Source of the DNA: an uncultured Lachnospiraceae bacterium
Lineage (GTDB): Bacteria; Bacillota_A; Clostridia; Lachnospirales; Lachnospiraceae
Length of the DNA stretch: 15,847 nt
NCBI GenBank assembly: GCA_902795715.1
Contig: CADBME010000149.1
Coordinates: 1 to 15,847, forward strand
Reading direction: 5' to 3'
The notes below the pieces were generated by a model. It made no database searches. It saw only the letters and a list, made by a program, of their open reading frames with translations, and was not told the DNA's origin. This document shows positions 7,295-13,253 of the stretch, in pieces. The translations under genes and the position numbers were made by a program. The stretch's first letter is position 1, and each line of letters starts with the position of its first letter.

Positions 7295-8047
7295 ATGCAG
7301 ATCTTTTTAAAAATCATCAGTATACTCATAATCCTTTACGGACTCTCTACCAGCAGGCATCAGTCAAAGTCCCGCTTCTTCATCTTCTGGCTGGTCCTGG
7401 CTTCTGCCGGACTTATCCTGTCCGAGCTCATTCGGACAGAGCTTATAAGCAGGATACCCCCGCCGGTCAGGCTGACCTTAATCTGTCTCCTGATTACCGG
7501 AGCAGCCGTCTTCCTGGTCATGATCGGCCTGATTTTATCTGCTTTTCATGAACGTCCTCTCAAGCATCCGGACTGCCTTATCGTTCTGGGAGCCCAGGTG
7601 AGAGAAAGCGGCCCCAGCCGGGTCCTAGCTTATCGACTGGATGCAGCAGCAGCCTACCTGCGTGACCACACAGAGACCGTGGTCGTTCTCTCCGGCGGCA
7701 AAGGAAGAACTGAGCCCTGGACGGAGGCGGAAGGAATGGAAAAATACCTGAAAGATCAGAAACTGCCGGAGGGAATCCGAATCATTACGGAAAAAGAATC
7801 CATGTCAACCAGGGACAACCTTAGAAACTGCTTTCGCCTGACAGGGGATGTTCCTGTTGCCGTCGTGACCAGCAACTTCCATATGTACCGGGCCAAAATG
7901 CTGGCAAGGGATGCCGGCTACAGCAATGTATACGGGATTGCGGCAAGATCAACCCCTTATTATCTGCCAAACAACATCACCAGAGAAAGCCTGGCTTTGA
8001 TTAAAAGCCTTTTCTATATACTCCTGAATTCCTTCTCCTGTTTTTGA
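7295..8047 (+). CDS. YdcF/SanA-like DUF218 membrane protein
   Basis: This 250-residue protein has hydrophobic N-terminal segments (about 4-18, 28-46 and 58-83) followed by a DUF218 domain. Domain motifs are DCLIVLGAQV (93-102), PSRVLAYRLDAA (107-118), VLSGGKG (131-137), TEAEGM (143-148), the ESMSTRDNL run (168-176) and VTSNFHMYRA (191-200). DUF218 proteins include YdcF, SanA and ElyC, membrane proteins linked to envelope integrity; the chemistry is unresolved. The ribosome site is weak, an AAGAAGAAA stretch just before the ATG, so translation may be modest. It lies 62 bases after the nitroreductase gene with no terminator between, consistent with one operon. Confidence 0.87.
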   Translation: MQIFLKIISILIILYGLSTSRHQSKSRFFIFWLVLASAGLILSELIRTELISRIPPPVRLTLICLLITGAAVFLVMIGLILSAFHERPLKHPDCLIVLGAQVRESGPSRVLAYRLDAAAAYLRDHTETVVVLSGGKGRTEPWTEAEGMEKYLKDQKLPEGIRIITEKESMSTRDNLRNCFRLTGDVPVAVVTSNFHMYRAKMLARDAGYSNVYGIAARSTPYYLPNNITRESLALIKSLFYILLNSFSCF

Positions 8048-8118
8048 TGTATGATCGGCAAAAAAGGCTGCCGGAAGATACCGGCTTTCTGAATCCAGAG
8101 CCTGACGGAGATATAAAG

Positions 8119-8535
8119 ATGAAAATCATGATCAGTGCCTGCCTGGCAGGTGAGAACTGTAAATATAGTGGTGGGAACAACCGAAATGAAAAGGTAATGC
8201 AGCTGATGACGGACAATGATATCATTACCGTCTGTCCGGAACAAATGGGCGGTCTTCCGACCCCTCGCCTTCCTTCAGAGATCAAAAACGGCGTGGTTAC
8301 GGCAAAAGATGGAAGGATTGTAGATAAAGAATTCCGAAAAGGTGCGCTTAAATGTCTGGAGATTGCTCTGCGTGAAAAGCCCGATCTGGTCGTTTTGCAG
8401 TCGCGGAGCCCCAGCTGCGGGGTAAAGCAGCGGTACGACGGAACATTTTCCGGAAGACTTGTGGAAGGAGCCGGCGTAACCGCACAGCTCCTGATGGAGA
8501 AAGGTTTCCAATGCATCGATGTGGAGGACCTGTAA
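8119..8535 (+). CDS. DUF523 family protein (TudS-like Fe-S protein)
   Basis: This 138-residue cytosolic protein has the three conserved cysteine blocks of DUF523: SACLAGENCKY (Cys8), VCPEQMGGLPTPR (Cys39) and SRSPSCG (Cys100). In the characterised member TudS, three such cysteines hold a [4Fe-4S] cluster that desulfurises thiouracil, so a similar desulfidase role is a reasonable but unproven inference. I chose ATG 8119 because GGAG lies eight bases upstream and family proteins begin at this point. The longer in-frame start at 8044, overlapping the previous stop, would add 25 unrelated residues. The Nudix gene follows 25 bases downstream. Confidence 0.88.
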   Translation: MKIMISACLAGENCKYSGGNNRNEKVMQLMTDNDIITVCPEQMGGLPTPRLPSEIKNGVVTAKDGRIVDKEFRKGALKCLEIALREKPDLVVLQSRSPSCGVKQRYDGTFSGRLVEGAGVTAQLLMEKGFQCIDVEDL

Positions 8536-8560
8536 ATTATAGAAAGCAGGAAAAAGACAG

Positions 8561-8977
8561 ATGGAAAAACATAAAAGAAGCATTCATGTTGTAGCAGCCC
8601 TTATTCGCCGGGGCAGCCAGGTCTTTGCAAGTCAGCGAGGCTATGGGAACTATAAGGACTGGTGGGAGTTCCCCGGGGGAAAGATCGAGGCCGGAGAAAG
8701 GCCTGAGCAGGCATTAGCTCGTGAAATCCATGAAGAGCTTACTGTAGATATTTCTGTAGATGAATATCTAACCACTGTAGAATATGATTATCCGGAATTT
8801 CACCTGACAATGGCATGCTACTGGTGCAGTGTCAGAGACGGGCATTTAACGCTCCTGGAACACCAGGCGGCCAAATGGCTTCCTCTGAATGATTTGCGGC
8901 AGGTCAGGTGGCTGCCCGCAGATGTTTTAGTAATTGAAGAAATCGAAAAGGCGATGAAAAAAAGGGTTAAGGATTAG
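8561..8977 (+). CDS. Nudix (MutT-type) nucleotide pyrophosphohydrolase
   Basis: This 138-residue protein carries a Nudix box beginning at Gly40: GKIEAGE (40-46), then REIHEEL (54-60). This fits GX5EX7REUXEEXGU with Thr61 replacing the usual glycine. The preceding WWEFPGG (34-40) and the IHVVAALIRRG start are typical of MutT-like (deoxy)nucleoside triphosphate pyrophosphohydrolases that clean damaged or non-canonical nucleotides. The length is normal for a single-domain member. AGGA lies about ten bases before the ATG. The last 11 bases of the gene overlap the end of the convergent L,D-transpeptidase-like gene, and no terminator is visible between them. Confidence 0.9.
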   Translation: MEKHKRSIHVVAALIRRGSQVFASQRGYGNYKDWWEFPGGKIEAGERPEQALAREIHEELTVDISVDEYLTTVEYDYPEFHLTMACYWCSVRDGHLTLLEHQAAKWLPLNDLRQVRWLPADVLVIEEIEKAMKKRVKD

Positions 8978-9590
8978 GAGCGATGTTCGAAAGAGTATCG
9001 ATAATGACCAGACAATCTTTTTTTACATTCTGCATGGCAGTAATCATCTTGTCCCGGGGAATGGCGACACACCCTTCTGTATAAGGCTTCGCAGGCCCCA
9101 GGCAATGGAGGAAAATGGCAGAGCCTTTTCCTTCTTCTCCTTTTTCATTCCAGCTGATATTCATACAATACTGGTACTGGGTCGTGAACTCTATAAGATG
9201 TTCTGAGTTTTTTATATCCAGGTCAGGAAAATCCTTAATGTTGACCATCTCGTTATAATGGTGACCATCTCTCTGATCGCAGGACCAGTAATCATCCTCA
9301 CAAACCTTTCGATAGGGAAATACACAGCCGGGATCATCAGCTATCCCGAATGCATAATTAAAATGATAGACACCAGCGGGAGTTTTTTTATCGCCTTCTT
9401 TTTCTTTAAACAAGCCATTCTTCCCTATGCAGCCCGGAGTTGTAAATATTTCTTTCCATTTCCCTTCGGCATCTTTTTCATGCATGGAAACATAGGCAGT
9501 AGTATCTCCAACTCCTGCCACAATAAAAAGCTGATTGGCCGTCCGGGCTGCCTCAAGTCTTCCTACCCATTCCGGTGAATCCGAATACAT
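8967..9590 (-). CDS. YkuD-fold L,D-transpeptidase-like protein without signal peptide
   Basis: This 207-residue protein ends in the YkuD catalytic pattern: FLHCLGPAKPYTEGCVAIP (160-178), with His162 and nucleophile Cys174. YkuD enzymes crosslink peptidoglycan peptides or attach D-amino acids outside the membrane. The start at ATG 9590 is supported by GGGGGAG eight bases upstream and by an in-frame stop two codons before it. The N-terminus MYSDSPEWVG has no signal peptide or membrane segment, which is odd for a wall enzyme. It also has extra cysteines, including 54, 89, 97, 104 and 142. It may act in the cytosol, be exported by another route, or have lost its leader. It lies 70 bases after the SRAP gene. 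Confidence 0.82.
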   Translation of the reverse strand: MYSDSPEWVGRLEAARTANQLFIVAGVGDTTAYVSMHEKDAEGKWKEIFTTPGCIGKNGLFKEKEGDKKTPAGVYHFNYAFGIADDPGCVFPYRKVCEDDYWSCDQRDGHHYNEMVNIKDFPDLDIKNSEHLIEFTTQYQYCMNISWNEKGEEGKGSAIFLHCLGPAKPYTEGCVAIPRDKMITAMQNVKKDCLVIIDTLSNIAPNP

Positions 9591-9660
9591 AAGTTATTCT
9601 CCCCCAATTCCATTTTCTGTGATTCATGAACTCTTACCTTTCAGAACAATCGCACCTCGT

Positions 9661-10299
9661 TCAGCATTTCTCCGCGATCAAGTCTGTCAGGCTCTGACTG
9701 CTTATTGCCCGGATTTCTTTTTCCGTATTGGAAGGTCGTATCCAGGGGATCAGCATATCAGATGACAGGACTACCGGCATTCGGTTGTGGATCCTTGCCA
9801 GGGCCGGAGAGGGCATTCTTGTAAGGATGGTAAAAACAGGATAGCGGAAACCATTATCCATACTTTCTATCCGGTAGATTCCTGCCAGCCATGTGACTTC
9901 CTGTCCGGGTATCTGGATGGCATACTTGTCCCCCGCTACCATCCGGTTCCCCTTCTGGACGTGCTCCCATTCAAAATAATAGGATGCGGGGATTATGCAC
10001 CGCCTTCTCTGCCAGGATTCCCTAAAAGCCGGCTTCTGTCCGGCTGTTTCCACCCTGGCATTAACAATCGGATGGGCGATTCCGGAAAAACGGAATCCCC
10101 AGACCATGGGAAAAACTTTCCGGCTGCCATTCTTATCGGGCGCAATGACAGGAACGATATTCGTGGGGCGGACTTCCCCTTCCGTGATCATGGCCCGCCC
10201 CAGCTTGTCCGTCATGGTTTTCGCCAGAGAACTCCTCCGGGCTTCTTCTATGATTGGCCGCAATTCCGGTGACAGTTCAATAAGATATCTTGTACACAT
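9661..10299 (-). CDS. SRAP domain protein (YedK/HMCES family)
   Basis: SRAP proteins bind abasic sites in single-stranded DNA and form a thiazolidine crosslink through the N-terminal cysteine, shielding the lesion during replication. The chosen start gives MCTRYLI, placing Cys2 correctly after Met removal. GGGG lies eight bases upstream, whereas the in-frame ATG at 10317 would bury the cysteine. The other active residues are present: Asn80 in VNARVETA, Glu110 in YYFEW and His171 in RIHNRMPV. The 212-residue length is normal. No LexA-type box is seen upstream. Instead a roughly 105-base leader with a 13-base stem precedes the gene. Confidence 0.92.
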   Translation of the reverse strand: MCTRYLIELSPELRPIIEEARRSSLAKTMTDKLGRAMITEGEVRPTNIVPVIAPDKNGSRKVFPMVWGFRFSGIAHPIVNARVETAGQKPAFRESWQRRRCIIPASYYFEWEHVQKGNRMVAGDKYAIQIPGQEVTWLAGIYRIESMDNGFRYPVFTILTRMPSPALARIHNRMPVVLSSDMLIPWIRPSNTEKEIRAISSQSLTDLIAEKC

Positions 10300-10314
10300 G
10301 AGGTTTCCCCGCAG

Positions 10315-10354
10315 CAATCTCTACCGATACATCAGGCTTCTTCGATAGAGATTG
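10315..10354 (-). repeat. leader hairpin before the SRAP gene
   Basis: CAATCTCTACCGA (10315-10327) and TCGATAGAGATTG (10342-10354) pair over 13 positions, with one pair that becomes G-U in the minus-strand RNA. The hairpin sits 16 bases before the start codon. Confidence 0.5.
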
Positions 10355-10410
10355 TTCTAAATTAAATATTTACATGTATGGGCTATCGATCAATCGGTGT
10401 TCTGACCTCC

Positions 10411-10419
10411 ACTATATCA
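10411..10419 (-). promoter_or_regulatory. extended -10 promoter candidate for the SRAP gene
   Basis: On the minus strand TGATATAGT forms an extended -10 (TGN plus TATAGT). Start of transcription near 10404 would place the hairpin at 10315-10354 in the leader. Confidence 0.35.
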
Positions 10420-10478
10420 CAAATTGGCAGAATATCACAGTTTCATAGACTACTCCTGTCCGCTTCTTTCCGCTGCCA

Positions 10479-10595
10479 TCAGGCAGCTTCCTGCATTTCC
10501 TCCAGGTACTCTTTGTAGTCTGATTCATCCGCAAAGAGGACATAATGTCCATCAACATAACCCATATAGCCCGCAGCTGTAACATAACCTTTCAT
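10479..10595 (-). CDS. small protein, 38 residues, unknown function
   Basis: The frame encodes MKGYVTAAGYMGYVDGHYVL and then FADESDYKEYLEEMQEAA. GAGG lies eight bases before the ATG, with GGAGAG closer in. The composition is rich in Tyr and Gly in the first half and acidic and helical in the second, as in a short beta-hairpin plus helix. I recall similar MKGYVT...GYMG-type short proteins in Lachnospiraceae genomes, but could not check this. It is too small for many gene finders. It lies upstream of the SRAP gene on the same strand, 179 bases away, with its own likely promoter not clearly seen. Confidence 0.7.
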   Translation of the reverse strand: MKGYVTAAGYMGYVDGHYVLFADESDYKEYLEEMQEAA

Positions 10596-10811
10596 TCTCT
10601 CCACCTCATTTCCCTTTCATATTTGCACGTGTCCTTATCATTCATCATTGTCCTAAGTATCCTGTATTCTCAGATAACCTCTCTCATCTGTATACACGGT
10701 ACCACAAAAGGGTGTCCCAAAAAACGGACTCTGAGTATGGAAATTTTTACCATTTACTGGTTTTAAAAGGGAGAGTTTCACTATCTATTGTTATCCACAT
10801 CCCTTGGGTGA

Positions 10812-10846
10812 ACAAAAAGAGGAGCCGTCTCTGATGACGACTCCCC
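10812..10846 (-). terminator. intrinsic terminator of the flavoredoxin gene
   Basis: On the minus strand GGAGTCGTC pairs with GACGGCTCC (one G-U) around a short loop, and CTCTTTTTG follows. It starts about 20 bases past the stop codon of the flavin reductase gene. Confidence 0.75.
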
Positions 10847-10863
10847 AAATAGGATCCGTTTTT

Positions 10864-11430
10864 TTATTTCTTCAGCTGAAGGCCGTCTTTAAAGGCTTCG
10901 CCGACGCGTTCTCCAACTTTATAATAGCCGTGGGTGTAAGGATCGAAGGCAATGGCATTGACCAGGGATATATCAAGTTTCCCATCGGACATAACACTTT
11001 CGTCAGCCGTTACATTGACCACTTTGCCTATTACTCCGCAGCCGTATTCATTGTCCTGATACTCCACAAACCGGCACTCAAGACAGAGGGGGAATTCGTT
11101 GATCACTGGAGCGTCTACCATCTCTGCCTTCGATGCCGTCAGTCCACTCCGGGCAAATTTATCCGGATTCTTATTCCCCGTTTCCACGCCAAAGTAATCT
11201 GCTTCCACGATATGGGCCGCATCAGCTATACTGACGGTAAATGCGCCTCTGGCTTTAATATTTTTTACGGTCTTATGGCTCTCTGTCAGGTTAAGTGCCA
11301 CGGTATCCCTGGCCTGCATAGTGCCCCAGGCGGCATTCATAACATTTACACTGCCGTCTTCATTATAGCTTGCGACCATCAATACCGGCATAGGAAAAAT
11401 CCCTTCCGTGATGTTAATCTTTGTTCTCAT
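10864..11430 (-). CDS. flavoredoxin-type flavin reductase family protein
   Basis: This 188-residue protein has the flavin reductase-like split-barrel pattern of flavoredoxin: PMPVLMVAS (14-22), NVMNAAWGT (29-37) and LNLTESHKTVKNI (47-59) for FMN binding, an EADYFG run near 80-85 and a C-terminal AFDPYTHGYY region. It probably carries electrons through bound FMN in the cytosol, though partners are unknown. The start ATG at 11428-11430 has AGAGG eight bases upstream and matches family N-termini. Reading further upstream to 11538 would run through the promoter and is rejected. It diverges from an HxlR-type regulator, a common pairing for redox enzymes. Confidence 0.9.
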   Translation of the reverse strand: MRTKINITEGIFPMPVLMVASYNEDGSVNVMNAAWGTMQARDTVALNLTESHKTVKNIKARGAFTVSIADAAHIVEADYFGVETGNKNPDKFARSGLTASKAEMVDAPVINEFPLCLECRFVEYQDNEYGCGVIGKVVNVTADESVMSDGKLDISLVNAIAFDPYTHGYYKVGERVGEAFKDGLQLKK

Positions 11431-11468
11431 AATAACAGCCTCTCTTCTAAGTATGGAAATCACATTCA

Positions 11469-11494
11469 GGAGACGGAGAAAAGTCCTCGTCTCC
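11469..11494. repeat. inverted repeat in the flavoredoxin leader
   Basis: GGAGACG (11469-11475) and CGTCTCC (11488-11494) form seven-base arms around a 12-base loop. It lies directly beside the -35 box of the HxlR promoter and inside the transcribed leader of the flavoredoxin gene. Confidence 0.5.
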
Positions 11495-11523
11495 TTGACA
11501 GCGGGTAACTGTGTATCTATAAT
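11495..11523 (+). promoter_or_regulatory. consensus promoter of the HxlR gene
   Basis: TTGACA (11495-11500), 17 bases, then TATAAT (11518-11523): a perfect sigma-A-type promoter. Transcription would start near 11530, giving a leader of about 67 bases. Confidence 0.75.
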
Positions 11524-11549
11524 TATACGCATAGACATACTATTTTCAA
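11522..11549 (-). promoter_or_regulatory. promoter of the flavoredoxin gene, overlapping the divergent promoter
   Basis: On the minus strand TTGAAA (11544-11549), 16 bases, then TATAAT (11522-11527). Its -10 shares two bases with the -10 of the opposite promoter. Confidence 0.6.
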
Positions 11550-11574
11550 GTACTACTCTTTTTGACAGGTACTA
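11538..11574. promoter_or_regulatory. TACTA repeats, candidate HxlR operator
   Basis: TACTA occurs at 11538-11542, 11551-11555 and 11570-11574, the middle one within the palindrome AGTACT. The first lies in the flavoredoxin promoter spacer, and all lie just after the HxlR start point. Binding here would block both directions. Confidence 0.45.
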
Positions 11575-11596
11575 TCTTTCAGGAAAGCATGTAGAT

Positions 11597-11929
11597 ATGA
11601 TAAAAAATTATATTGAGAAGGCAAACTTCGATGAAACAGGCTTCAGTTACACATTGTCGCTAATCTCCGGCAAACATAAAATGGTCATTCTCTATTGCCT
11701 GATGGAATTCCACACCGTACGGTTCAACGAATTGAAACGCTATCTGAAACGAATCTCTGACAAGACATTAAGCAATAATCTTAAGGAATTGGAAGCAGAC
11801 AAACTGATCATCCGGAAAGAATACCCTCAGATTCCTCCCAAAGTGGAGTACAGTCTTAGTGAGCGGGGCAAGTCCCTGATGTCTGTTCTGGACCAGTTGT
11901 GCGTCTGGGGAGAGAACAACAGATTATAA
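11597..11929 (+). CDS. HxlR family transcriptional regulator
   Basis: This 110-residue winged-helix regulator shows the HxlR pattern: SLISGKHKMVILYCL (21-35), RFNELKRYLKRISDKTLSNNLKELEADKLIIR (42-73) as the recognition region, and the wing VEYSLSERG (83-91). HxlR proteins are dimeric repressors or activators, often redox- or electrophile-sensing. Here the N-terminal cysteine used by YodB-like sensors is absent (ETGFSY instead of a CPVE-type start). Cys34 and Cys102 remain as possible sensors. The start ATG 11597 is preceded by AGGAAAG. Family length supports this rather than the longer open frame from 11408. It is likely autoregulated and controls the divergent flavoredoxin gene. Confidence 0.9.
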   Translation: MIKNYIEKANFDETGFSYTLSLISGKHKMVILYCLMEFHTVRFNELKRYLKRISDKTLSNNLKELEADKLIIRKEYPQIPPKVEYSLSERGKSLMSVLDQLCVWGENNRL

Positions 11930-11941
11930 ACTGCCTGAACA

Positions 11942-12472
11942 TCATGGCAGAGAATCCATTTTGATTTTTTCTTTCTCTGCTTTGAGCAGGTCTAAGTTAA
12001 TCTTCTGTTCACCGGCCGTCTTATCAACCCAGAGATTCAGAGAGTCGATGGCCAGTGAAATTGCGTCTAATTTGGAGCTGATCAGGGCAAAGTCTTTGAT
12101 TTCATCGTCTGAAATCTTTCCATCTCTTCCAATCTGAATCAGTCGGTTTGTCAGGGAATCAATATCATTTAGCCCGGCAATAGTTTCCAGGATAATTCCG
12201 GAAAGGTCCGTGATCTCCACTTCCGGCACGTATCGGTCTCCGATTGCGCATTTATGGGAACAATAATAATTGCACAAATCCGGCCTTCCATAGCAGTCTG
12301 CCATCTGAACAATATCATAAGGTGTCGGTTCCTGGGATTCATATTCAATCTTTTCAATCCTGGCTGATGAAAAACCCGGCATCCTTTCTGCCGCCTTTTC
12401 TCTGGTCAATCCTTTTTCCTCCCGGGCCAGCTGATATATGTTTTTATTCTCTCTTGTCGATTGTCTTCCCAT
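11942..12472 (-). CDS. XRE-like helix-turn-helix protein with a cysteine cluster
   Basis: This 176-residue protein has an N-terminal helix-turn-helix region (about 10-60; YQLAREEKGLTREKAAERM, then SARIEKIEYE) like XRE/Cro domains. It is followed by Cys60, Cys67, Cys71 and Cys75 in the CNYYCSHKCAIG block. Residues 84-172 are mostly helical and acidic-basic, with a likely dimer or coiled segment at the end. The four cysteines could hold zinc or an Fe-S cluster; this is inference. AGGAGG lies seven bases upstream of the ATG. The gene converges on the HxlR gene with only 12 bases between stops and no clear terminator. Target and signal are unknown. Confidence 0.8.
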   Translation of the reverse strand: MGRQSTRENKNIYQLAREEKGLTREKAAERMPGFSSARIEKIEYESQEPTPYDIVQMADCYGRPDLCNYYCSHKCAIGDRYVPEVEITDLSGIILETIAGLNDIDSLTNRLIQIGRDGKISDDEIKDFALISSKLDAISLAIDSLNLWVDKTAGEQKINLDLLKAEKEKIKMDSLP

Positions 12473-12557
12473 GACAATTCCTCCTGTATTTCTTCAAATT
12501 CGCGGAATAGACTACAGTATCCCCTGATGCAGGATATATATTTATATTCTTGTCATT

Positions 12558-12585
12558 ATTATACTATAAGTAACTTGGATAGCAA
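12558..12585 (-). promoter_or_regulatory. promoter candidate for the XRE-like gene
   Basis: On the minus strand TTGCTA (12580-12585), 16 bases, then TATAAT (12558-12563). The leader would be about 80 bases. Confidence 0.5.
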
Positions 12586-12727
12586 AGACCTGCCGGGGGG
12601 TGTTCCCAATGAACGTCACTACAAGAATAAATCGCATTCGGATCATCATTAAGATGAATGAGCAGCCTGCTGTAAGCAGAAAACTCGGATTAAAAGATAA
12701 ATCGTATTTTAAAGGGAGGGACAAAAA

Positions 12728-12940
12728 ATGTTAACACTTCTATTTATCATATGTATGCTTGGTGTATTTGGAAAGATTTTTACTCTGGTTCTCAAAGGAA
12801 CCTGGGGACTGACAAAGATTTTGTTTTCGCTGGTATTTCTGCCGGTAATCCTGATCGGAATGGCTGTCAGTGGATTGATTGTCATCGCCCTGCCGATTCT
12901 CATTGTCATAGGTGCAGCAGCACTGTTTGAAGAAGCCTAA
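12728..12940 (+). CDS. small hydrophobic membrane protein
   Basis: This 70-residue protein is almost wholly hydrophobic, with two likely membrane helices (about 2-20 and 32-65, the latter long enough for two short passes) separated by KGTWGLTK. It ends FEEA. A strong AAAGGGAGGG site lies seven bases before ATG 12728. The pattern resembles short uncharacterised Lachnospiraceae membrane proteins I recall, and no function is known. A second small membrane protein gene follows 31 bases downstream and a terminator closes the pair, so they form a small operon. Confidence 0.75.
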   Translation: MLTLLFIICMLGVFGKIFTLVLKGTWGLTKILFSLVFLPVILIGMAVSGLIVIALPILIVIGAAALFEEA

Positions 12941-12971
12941 ACCGGGTAGCGGATAAGAAAAGGAGGATGTC

Positions 12972-13118
12972 ATGAATCAGTTAGCAAAAGTCTTGATAAT
13001 GGTTTTCGTAATCCTTTATATTGTGTCACCCGTTGATGCCTGTCCAGGTCCCATTGATGATTTGATTGTGCTCCTGCTAAGTATCGCAGCACAGAGAAAA
13101 ATAAGAATCAGCGACTAG
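12972..13118 (+). CDS. very small DUF1232-like membrane protein, 48 residues
   Basis: The frame encodes MNQLAKVLIMVFVILYIVSP, then VDACPGPIDDLIVLLLSIAA, then QRKIRISD. The SPVD-x-CPG-x-IDDLIV pattern is a compact version of the DUF1232 (YkvA-like) motif SPxDxxPD...DDL. AGGAGG lies five bases before the ATG at 12972, giving strong support for translation. One hydrophobic N-terminal segment suggests membrane anchoring. It pairs with the 70-residue membrane protein upstream, and a terminator begins 15 bases after its stop. Confidence 0.7.
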   Translation: MNQLAKVLIMVFVILYIVSPVDACPGPIDDLIVLLLSIAAQRKIRISD

Positions 13119-13132
13119 GTAAAGTTGCTTAA

Positions 13133-13165
13133 AGGGCTTCCGGCTTATCCGGAGGCTCTTTTTTT
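13133..13165 (+). terminator. intrinsic terminator after the small membrane protein pair
   Basis: AGGGCTTCCGG and CCGGAGGCTCT pair over 11 positions (two G-U) around CTTAT, followed by seven T. Confidence 0.88.
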
Positions 13166-13218
13166 AAATTAAAATCAATCGTCTCTCATTTTAGGGATGT
13201 TATAAAAATAATTATTAC

Positions 13219-13247
13219 TTGACAAGAATTATAATGCATGGTACATT
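13219..13247 (+). promoter_or_regulatory. promoter of the T-box leader
   Basis: TTGACA (13219-13224), 17 bases, then TACATT (13242-13247) with an extended TGG. Transcription would start near 13254. Confidence 0.55.
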
Positions 13248-13253
13248 TTACAA

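Noticed and set aside
8044..8118. Longer start for the DUF523 protein overlapping the YdcF stop
   Set aside because: The 25 extra residues do not fit the family start, and ATG 8119 has GGAG at ideal spacing.
9787..10348. Plus-strand open frames opposite the SRAP gene
   Set aside because: They lie entirely across a well-supported gene, lack ribosome sites and show no domain pattern.
10300..10440. LexA (SOS) box upstream of the SRAP gene
   Set aside because: GAAC and GTTC fragments occur but never with the spacing of the Gram-positive LexA site.
10700..10740. AGGGTGTCCCAAAAAACGG stretch resembling an insertion-sequence end
   Set aside because: No matching inverted end, target duplication or transposase fragment was found. 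The rest of 10596-10811 shows no gene or clear element.
10791..10799. TTATCCACA, a perfect DnaA box
   Set aside because: Single copy; one nine-base match is not unlikely by chance in a window of this size, and no origin genes or AT-rich repeats are present.
11408..11596. Longer open frame for the HxlR regulator (173 residues)
   Set aside because: It would begin inside the flavoredoxin gene and run through both promoters; the 110-residue form matches the family.
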